Assembly (NCBI GenBank): GCA_030457025.1 | Contig: JAKDSA010000003.1 | Location: 1 to 64,000 of the forward strand | DNA from: Brevibacterium sp. | GTDB taxonomy: Bacteria; Actinomycetota; Actinomycetes; Actinomycetales; Brevibacteriaceae | Reading direction: 5' to 3' | Length of the DNA: 64,000 nt | Shown: piece by piece, positions 58,879 through 64,000 of the stretch | How the letters are laid out: each line of letters starts with the position of its first letter | How positions within the stretch are numbered: the first letter of the stretch is position 1 | Program-made: the position numbers and the translations under genes | Notes under the pieces: model-generated | Databases searched by the model: none | Told to the model about the DNA's origin: nothing | What the model saw: only the letters and a program-made list of their open reading frames with translations

Positions 58879-59370
58879 TCATACCGGCGAGGTATGGCAA
58901 TGATCAGGTGCCATTTGTCGACAAAGTCGAGCCGGTGGAGTGTCGCTTTGGCGGAAGATCGGTTCTCGGAACATGACGTCGATGAACGATCTCAAGAGGG
59001 AACTACTGAGGATCAGGCGTTGTGATCCGATAATATTCTTCAGCGATCTGCCGATAGAAGCAGAGATTTCCTCAGTGCTGTTGGCCCCGGTCCATGTTTT
59101 TTGCAGGTCATAATTCCATGCCTTCTCCCATCCGCGGAGTACTGCTCCGTGGTCAGCACACTGTGGTGACCACACTGCTCTGATGCTCGCATCCTGGAGA
59201 TATTCGGAAACGCAGCCGAAGTCATGGGCGCGGACGGCCGCAAAGTCTGGTGACCCCCTGAACAATTTCCATAACCCTGTAGCGAAGTTGAGCGTCGACT
59301 CTGTCCCTTCCGGCAGCGAGGTTCGGGTGGAGACACAGTCGGAGCATCCGAAGTCGATCTCACTGGAAAA
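58879..59370 (-). pseudogene. Degenerate open frame in a lower-GC stretch beside tRNA-Gly
   Basis: The region 58815-59445 has visibly lower GC than its neighbours and no clear gene. On the minus strand one frame is open from 59370 to 58879, about 163 codons. It has no ATG or GTG start in frame; only a TTG at 59265 without a ribosome binding site. The product (for example RGWEKAWNYDLQKTWTGANS) looks protein-like but matches no family I know. It may be the remnant of a mobile or transferred gene. Other short frames here are less plausible. Confidence 0.4.
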
Positions 59371-59445
59371 TTAGAGGATTGCCCCGGTTGAAACGGGTTC
59401 GGTGGTACCAGCCCACCTGCACGTGACGACAGAACAGGTGGAATC

Positions 59446-60258
59446 TTAGATGGGGATGAGGATCGGGGTGTTGATCCCCTCGGCCTGCAGCTTACGCACT
59501 CGCTGACCGTAGACGTCCTCGATGAGTTCCTCGCTCAGCGCGACCTGCGGGGAGCCGTCGGCCACGAGCTTCCCATCACCGAAGACGAGTACTCGGTCGG
59601 CATATCTCAAGGCGAGGTTGAGATCGTGGAGGACTACCGCGATCGCCGATCCGTTATCGCGCATGCGCCTGACCGAACGCAGCAGGGTCTCCTGATGTTT
59701 GAGGTCGAGTGCTGCCGTGGGCTCGTCGAGGAAGATGATTGGTGTCGTCTGAGCAGTCGTGCGGGCGTAGGACACACGAGCAGTCTCACCGCCGGAGAGC
59801 GTCGTGATGTCACGGGTTTCGAAGCCACTCAGGTCGGAGTCCTCGATCGCTTCGGCGACGAGGTTTTCGTCCTCGTGAACATCGACGGCCCAGGGCAGAC
59901 GGCCCATATGCACCGCTTCCTTCACGCTGAACGAGAAGTTCGAGCTGTTGTGCTGGAGCATGACGGAGCGCTTCCGCGCCAGCGGACCTGACTTCCATGA
60001 GCGGAGGTCGGTTCCCGCAATCTCCACCGTCCCCTTCGTGGGTGCGACATCGCCGGACAGGAGGGAGAGCATCGTTGACTTGCCCGCACCGTTGGGGCCG
60101 ACGAGTGCGACGACCTCTCCGGACATGAGACTGAACGAGACCCCTGATACGAGCTCACGGCCGTCGATCGCGAAGGTCACGTCACAGGCGCGCACGACCA
60201 CATCGACGGCGGGGGCTTCTGATTCTTTCATTGCTTGTGTCATCTCCTTCGTCACCAT
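59446..60258 (-). CDS. hmuV: Iron-complex/haem ABC transporter ATPase (HmuV-like)
   Basis: This 270-aa protein has Walker A GPNGAGKST, signature LSGGETARVSYA, Walker B IIFLDEPTAALD and the HmuV/FepC-type ALDLKHQETLL. It powers import of haem or a ferric siderophore through the membrane protein encoded just upstream on the same strand. I choose ATG at 60258, which overlaps the permease stop; a longer open frame upstream is antisense to nothing but lies inside the permease gene and is a shadow. Confidence 0.88.
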   Translation of the reverse strand: MVTKEMTQAMKESEAPAVDVVVRACDVTFAIDGRELVSGVSFSLMSGEVVALVGPNGAGKSTMLSLLSGDVAPTKGTVEIAGTDLRSWKSGPLARKRSVMLQHNSSNFSFSVKEAVHMGRLPWAVDVHEDENLVAEAIEDSDLSGFETRDITTLSGGETARVSYARTTAQTTPIIFLDEPTAALDLKHQETLLRSVRRMRDNGSAIAVVLHDLNLALRYADRVLVFGDGKLVADGSPQVALSEELIEDVYGQRVRKLQAEGINTPILIPI

Positions 60259-61439
60259 GAGCTTTTCCTCATTCTCACGACCAGGAAGAGGAAGAACGGA
60301 GCGCCGACGGCTGCGGTGAAGAGACCGATCGGGACTTCGGCCGGTGGTGCGACGACGCGAGAAGCGCAGTCGGCGGCGACGATGAGTATGGCGCCGACGA
60401 TTGCGGATATCGGCAGCAATCCGCGGTGTCCAGGACCGACGATGATGCGCACGATGTGCGGCACGACGAGTCCGACGAAGCCGATGGCACCGGCGAAGGC
60501 GACTGCTGCGCCCGTGAGGAGCGCGGTTGCAACGATGATGATCAGTCGCGTGCGTTTGACATTGAGGCCCAGATGCTGGGCCTCGCGTTCGCCGAGGGTG
60601 AGCACGTCGAGCGCGCGGGAGCTGACGAAGAGGACGATGAGGCCGATCGCGAAGATCGGCACGGTGGCGAAGAACTGCGGCCACGTGATCTTGGCCAGCG
60701 AGCCCATCTGCCAGAACGTTAAGGTCTGCAACTGTTGGTCGTCCGCGATGAACGTGAAGAAGCCGGTGAGCGCCTGGCATCCGGACCCCACTGCGATCCC
60801 CACGAGCAGCATGCGCGAGGTGCCTGTGTTCCGTCCGGGTCGGGCGAGGCCGTAGATGAGCCCTGTCACTGCGAGGCCGGCGAGGAATGCGCCCAGCGGA
60901 AGCAGCCAGGTGATGCTGCTGCCGGCGAGCACGATGACACCGACGGCACCTGCCGAGGCACCACTGCTGACTCCGATGATGCCCGGGTCTGCGAGGGGAT
61001 TGTTGAACAGGCTCTGCAGGGCCGCGCCGGAGATTGCGAGCGCCGCGCCCACCAGTACGCCCATGAGCACTCGAGGCACGCGCAGCTGCCATACCACCGA
61101 GACGTCGCGCTGACTGAGGTCAACACCATCGGCAAGGTGGAGCTGGGCAGCAACGATGCGCATGACGTCGCCGAGGGGGATCCTCAGAGGTCCGACCGAG
61201 GCCGAGACCACCATGAGCAGAGCGAGAACGAGCAGCCCGATGACCACGCAGGTCAGCAGCGGTAGTCGCCTCACATCATGGCGGTTCTCCGACTTCGAGG
61301 TGCGACGGCCCGTCGACCCGGTGTGCTGGGGAAGACCAGTGCGCCGTGGCGCACCCTGAGGTGGGACTGATATGGCGCACTCGGCTGCGGGCGCGGTCGT
61401 CTCCGTCAGTGTCGTACTAACGTCGGCCGAACCGGTCAC
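60252..61439 (-). CDS. hmuU: FecCD-family ABC transporter permease (HmuU-like)
   Basis: This 395-aa protein has a cytosolic N-terminal lead of about 60 residues and nine to ten membrane helices. The family pattern is visible in GAALAISGAALQSLFNNPLADPGIIGVSSGA, here by its core PLADPGIIGVSSGA, and in the coupling segment GEREAQHLGLN. It moves the iron compound delivered by the binding protein. GTG start overlaps the stop of the binding protein gene. Confidence 0.9.
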   Translation of the reverse strand: MTGSADVSTTLTETTAPAAECAISVPPQGAPRRTGLPQHTGSTGRRTSKSENRHDVRRLPLLTCVVIGLLVLALLMVVSASVGPLRIPLGDVMRIVAAQLHLADGVDLSQRDVSVVWQLRVPRVLMGVLVGAALAISGAALQSLFNNPLADPGIIGVSSGASAGAVGVIVLAGSSITWLLPLGAFLAGLAVTGLIYGLARPGRNTGTSRMLLVGIAVGSGCQALTGFFTFIADDQQLQTLTFWQMGSLAKITWPQFFATVPIFAIGLIVLFVSSRALDVLTLGEREAQHLGLNVKRTRLIIIVATALLTGAAVAFAGAIGFVGLVVPHIVRIIVGPGHRGLLPISAIVGAILIVAADCASRVVAPPAEVPIGLFTAAVGAPFFLFLVVRMRKSSW

Positions 61440-62467
61440 GGCAGTTCTGCGACGGCTTCGGCCAGGGCCTGGGCACCGACCCCGATCTCAGGGCTGGAGT
61501 ACTTCAACTGGGCGTCAGGCATCACGTAGATCGCGGAGTTCTTTCCAGCCGGCGTCTGCTGAAGTGTGGGGAACGCTTTCCAGAGACCATCCTCGCCGCC
61601 CCACTTATCGTAGTCCGATTCTGCCATGACGATGACATCCGGTGCCGCGGCGACAATTCCCTCGCTGCTGAACTCACGGGAGTATCCACGCAGCTTCGAC
61701 TCTGCCCCCACGCTTGTGTAGCCCAGAGTCTCGATCATCTCGTTGCCAGGTGTACCCGTTCCCGCAACAGCATTCTGACCGCCGGCGCCATTCGCTGTGA
61801 CTTCGATGATCGACAGGTCGGTCTTTCCGGATCTCTTGGCGGTGTTCGCCGCATCGGCAAGCTGATCGTCGACGAGTGTTGCCAGTTCTTCACCGGCGGC
61901 TTCGGCACCGACATAGGACGCGACGGCCTTGAGCTTGTCACTCTGCGACTGCTGATCATCCATCACAACCGCATCAGTCCCGGCATTCCGGAACTGTTGC
62001 GCGACGGAGCCATGGCGCTTGGTGTTGTCGCCGATGAAGAGTGTCCCGTTCATCGCGAGCAGTCCCTCGACGCCTGTCTCCTTCCCGAACTCGAAGTGCT
62101 CCGGAGCCTCAAGGCCCTCCGGCGAGGTCGAATTCTCCGGTGCTGCGACGATGTTGTCCTTGAGTCCGAGCGCGCCAAGGGTGGAAGCCACACCGTCGCC
62201 GGCGACGATAATTTTGTCGATGTCGTTGACCTCGACCTCAGTGTTGGTACCGTCCGTGACCTTCGCTGGCAGCTGCGGATCCGCCTCGACCGAGGAGAAG
62301 TCGCTGGCACCGCTGATCTGGGACCAGTCTGCCGGGAGGGGAACGGAGAGATCGGATCCCGCGTTTGCCTCGGCGGTCTCATTATTCATCGCGGCTGATC
62401 CGGATCCGCCGCAGCCGGCGAGGGCGAGGGCGCACACCGCACCGATGATCGAAAGTTGTGTTCTCAT
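61436..62467 (-). CDS. hmuT: Haem/iron-complex binding lipoprotein (HmuT-like)
   Basis: This 343-aa protein begins with a signal peptide and lipobox (ALALAGC). The PBP2-type two-lobe binding domain follows, with the HmuT-like opening DIDKIIVAGDGVASTLGALGL and NAGTDAVVMDDQ in the first lobe. It delivers ligand to HmuU. The family leans towards haem, but the adjacent NRPS gene leaves a siderophore possible. AAGGAG precedes the ATG. An iron box lies about 30 bp upstream. Confidence 0.85.
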   Translation of the reverse strand: MRTQLSIIGAVCALALAGCGGSGSAAMNNETAEANAGSDLSVPLPADWSQISGASDFSSVEADPQLPAKVTDGTNTEVEVNDIDKIIVAGDGVASTLGALGLKDNIVAAPENSTSPEGLEAPEHFEFGKETGVEGLLAMNGTLFIGDNTKRHGSVAQQFRNAGTDAVVMDDQQSQSDKLKAVASYVGAEAAGEELATLVDDQLADAANTAKRSGKTDLSIIEVTANGAGGQNAVAGTGTPGNEMIETLGYTSVGAESKLRGYSREFSSEGIVAAAPDVIVMAESDYDKWGGEDGLWKAFPTLQQTPAGKNSAIYVMPDAQLKYSSPEIGVGAQALAEAVAELP

Positions 62468-62493
62468 TGTTCTCCTTGATGATTTCGGGGAAT

Positions 62494-62512
62494 ATTGGTT
62501 AGCCTACCCTAA
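62494..62512 (-). promoter_or_regulatory. DtxR/IdeR-type iron box upstream of hmuT
   Basis: ATTGGTTAGCCTACCCTAA matches 16 of the 19 positions of the DtxR/IdeR consensus TTAGGTTAGCCTAACCTAA, including the central GGTTAGCCTA. It lies 26 bp before the hmuT ATG, where bound repressor would block the promoter when iron is plentiful. Confidence 0.85.
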
Positions 62513-62598
62513 TGTTACGGGCATGCGCAAAGCTGAACCGTGGGGCTGAGCGGCAACCCGCTTCGTCTAAGTGGCAGAGACTGCGGCGGCACCGCGGC

Positions 62599-64000
62599 TC
62601 AGTGGGGTGTCTCGGAGCTGATTTCTCGGACAACTCGGGCCAGGTTATGCGAGTGGATGAGAGCTGGGTGAGTGCAGTCGATGTCGTGGTTGCGGAGACC
62701 ACCTGCGACGAGTGGCTCCCAGTCGGAGACGTGCAGCCAGTCCTGTTCCTTGTCTCCGGCGGTGAAGAACTCGACGTCTCCGAGGTAGATACGGGCGGTG
62801 TGCCTACGCATCAGCAGGGCATTGGTGGTCACGGTCCGTGCGATCCGCTCAATCACCTCGGGGCGGAGTTCGCTGAAGGGACCGCTTGTCTTCGCGAGCA
62901 TCTCGAGCACCGTGGGACGCGAGAGGTCGGAGACTTTCGAATCGTAGTCCACGCCACCCATGATCAGCAGTGCCTCGTTGATCTGACGGTCGGTGGGATC
63001 GTCGAGATGCTGCCATGAGCTGGGTGGGTAGGCGTCGAGCAGGGCCAGCGTCTCGACTGGTACGCCGCGCTCGGTGAGCTGGATGGCCACTTCGTGAGCG
63101 ATGACTCCTCCGACGGACCAGCCGAGGAGAGCCACGGGCCCCTGCGCCGCCAGCTCGACGATGGAGTCGGCGTAGCCCGAAGCGAGCTCCGAGAGCGAAG
63201 CGGCCGGCTCCGGCTCCGGAAAAACAGGGTCCAATCCCGGAGCCTGCAGCGCATGGACCCCGATTGAAGGATCGACGTGGTGGAGAAGATTGACGTAAGA
63301 CCAGCCCAGGCCTCCTGCCGGATGAAGACAGAACACCGGCGTCCCCGCGCGGTGCTCACGCAGGGTCAGCACACGGGAATAGGGATTGGCGCCGCCACCT
63401 CCGCCGAGCCGACGAGCAAGCGACGCTGCGGTAGGGGCGGCGAAGACGTCACTGAGCTCAATCGTCGAACGTGCGGTGATCTCGGGGAGATCCTCGAGCC
63501 GACGTACGAGGCTGACCGCAGTCAGGGATGTGCCGCCGACATCGAAGAAGTTGCTGTCGACGCCGAGGTGATCTGTTCCCAGAACCTCATCGAAGGCCCG
63601 GACGATCGCGGCCTCAAGCTTCGTCGACGGTGCCCGTGTAGACAGCGGCTCCTCGGGAGCGGGGAGTCTCTGTCGGTCGAGCTTTCCGTTGGCAGTCATC
63701 GGGAGCTCGCCCACGCAGGTCAGCGTTGAGGGCACCATGTAGTCGGGCAGCCGGTCGACAAGCCAGTCCCTGAGGCCGTTGATGTTGTTCGCAGAGGCCT
63801 GGACATACCCGCGCAGGCTGGCAGCGGTACCTGCGCCGTGGGGAACGACGACTGCTCGGTGCACATCCGGGTGTTCGGCCAGAACCGATTCGATCTCGCC
63901 GAGTTCGATGCGCAACCCACGGATCTTGACCTGGTCATCGATGCGGCCGAGATAGTCCAACGCGCCGTCGGAGCGCCATCGGGCGATATCGCCGGTGGCG
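62599..64000 (-). CDS. Non-ribosomal peptide synthetase, C-terminal part (A-PCP-TE), runs off the window
   Basis: The visible 467 codons are the end of a larger gene. On the far side the frame continues through the A8 motif (GRIDDQVKIRG) and A10 (NGKLDR), the end of an adenylation domain. A carrier domain follows with the phosphopantetheine Ser in FFDVGGTSL. A type I thioesterase ends the protein, with GWSVGG (nucleophile Ser), LLDAYPP and a C-terminal His (THPALIHSH). The layout resembles the last module of EntF/DhbF-type siderophore synthetases. Position beside an iron-regulated importer supports a siderophore product, an inference. No start is present in the window. Confidence 0.9.
   Translation of the reverse strand, partial: ATGDIARWRSDGALDYLGRIDDQVKIRGLRIELGEIESVLAEHPDVHRAVVVPHGAGTAASLRGYVQASANNINGLRDWLVDRLPDYMVPSTLTCVGELPMTANGKLDRQRLPAPEEPLSTRAPSTKLEAAIVRAFDEVLGTDHLGVDSNFFDVGGTSLTAVSLVRRLEDLPEITARSTIELSDVFAAPTAASLARRLGGGGGANPYSRVLTLREHRAGTPVFCLHPAGGLGWSYVNLLHHVDPSIGVHALQAPGLDPVFPEPEPAASLSELASGYADSIVELAAQGPVALLGWSVGGVIAHEVAIQLTERGVPVETLALLDAYPPSSWQHLDDPTDRQINEALLIMGGVDYDSKVSDLSRPTVLEMLAKTSGPFSELRPEVIERIARTVTTNALLMRRHTARIYLGDVEFFTAGDKEQDWLHVSDWEPLVAGGLRNHDIDCTHPALIHSHNLARVVREISSETPH

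Noticed and set aside
58879-59265. An intact gene starting at the TTG at 59265
   Set aside because: There is no ribosome binding site and the protein-like sequence continues upstream of the TTG to a stop at 59371, so I list it as degenerate.
59446-61092. 548-codon version of the HmuV-like ATPase
   Set aside because: The first 278 codons are Arg/His-rich and lie inside the permease gene in another frame.

Overview
The window is a 64 kb piece of a high-GC actinobacterial chromosome, almost entirely core genes. It carries the actinobacterial markers bL37, a fused E2-E1 oxoglutarate decarboxylase (Kgd), NucS, an Asp-type MurA, a catalytic-domain-less ArgRS paralogue in front of lysA, and a Rho with an Asn/Arg/Gly-rich insertion. 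Gene order and content suggest Micrococcales, most likely a Brevibacterium-like organism. The genus is an inference; the phylum is secure.

Layout. 1-105 is homopolymer sequence that looks like a contig-end assembly artefact. 131-8763: bL37, a degenerate SGNH-like protein coupled to kgd, guaB1 facing away from kgd, and a pair of CNNM/CorC-type membrane proteins. 8764-14858: a secreted M15 peptidase behind three GTNAC-N5-GTNAC boxes, tRNA-Arg(CCG), an ABC exporter pair and an MFS carrier. 14944-20644: an aspartate-family amino-acid cluster (ArgRS-like protein, lysA, hom, thrC, thrB). 20843-26718: rho, prfA, prmC, a Sua5/YrdC-type tRNA threonylcarbamoyl synthase and a WecA-like polyprenyl-phosphate transferase. 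26715-34290: an AtpI-like protein and the complete F-type ATP synthase operon atpBEFHAGDC with a short epsilon subunit. 34313-38805: a DUF2550-like protein, murA, nucS, a small zinc-ribbon-like gene divergent from nucS, and a long coiled-coil protein with a DivIVA-like N-terminus.

39034-47884: an acetyl-CoA acetyltransferase, a thiamine-binding UPF0045 protein, a small membrane protein, tRNA-Arg(TCT), two overlapping dynamin-like GTPases, an SSB paralogue, a lipoprotein and the ABC-F translation factor EttA. 48000-58317: two acyl-CoA thioesterases, a truncated haemoglobin, an MscS channel, aminopeptidase N, a DsbA-like (mycothiol nitroreductase-type) protein, RpiB, a zinc alcohol dehydrogenase and a PQQ-type sugar dehydrogenase lipoprotein. 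58489-64000: tRNA-Pro and tRNA-Gly, a lower-GC degenerate stretch, a haem/siderophore ABC importer behind a DtxR/IdeR-type iron box, and the 3' end of an NRPS gene (adenylation, carrier, thioesterase) that runs off the window.

No CRISPR array, insertion sequence, prophage or recognisable defence island is visible. The best leads for something less described are the tandem dynamin-like GTPases, the ArgRS paralogue without a catalytic core, the SGNH-like protein lacking its catalytic serine, the GTNAC operator array, the divergent and apparently leaderless nucS pair, and the degenerate patch beside tRNA-Gly.
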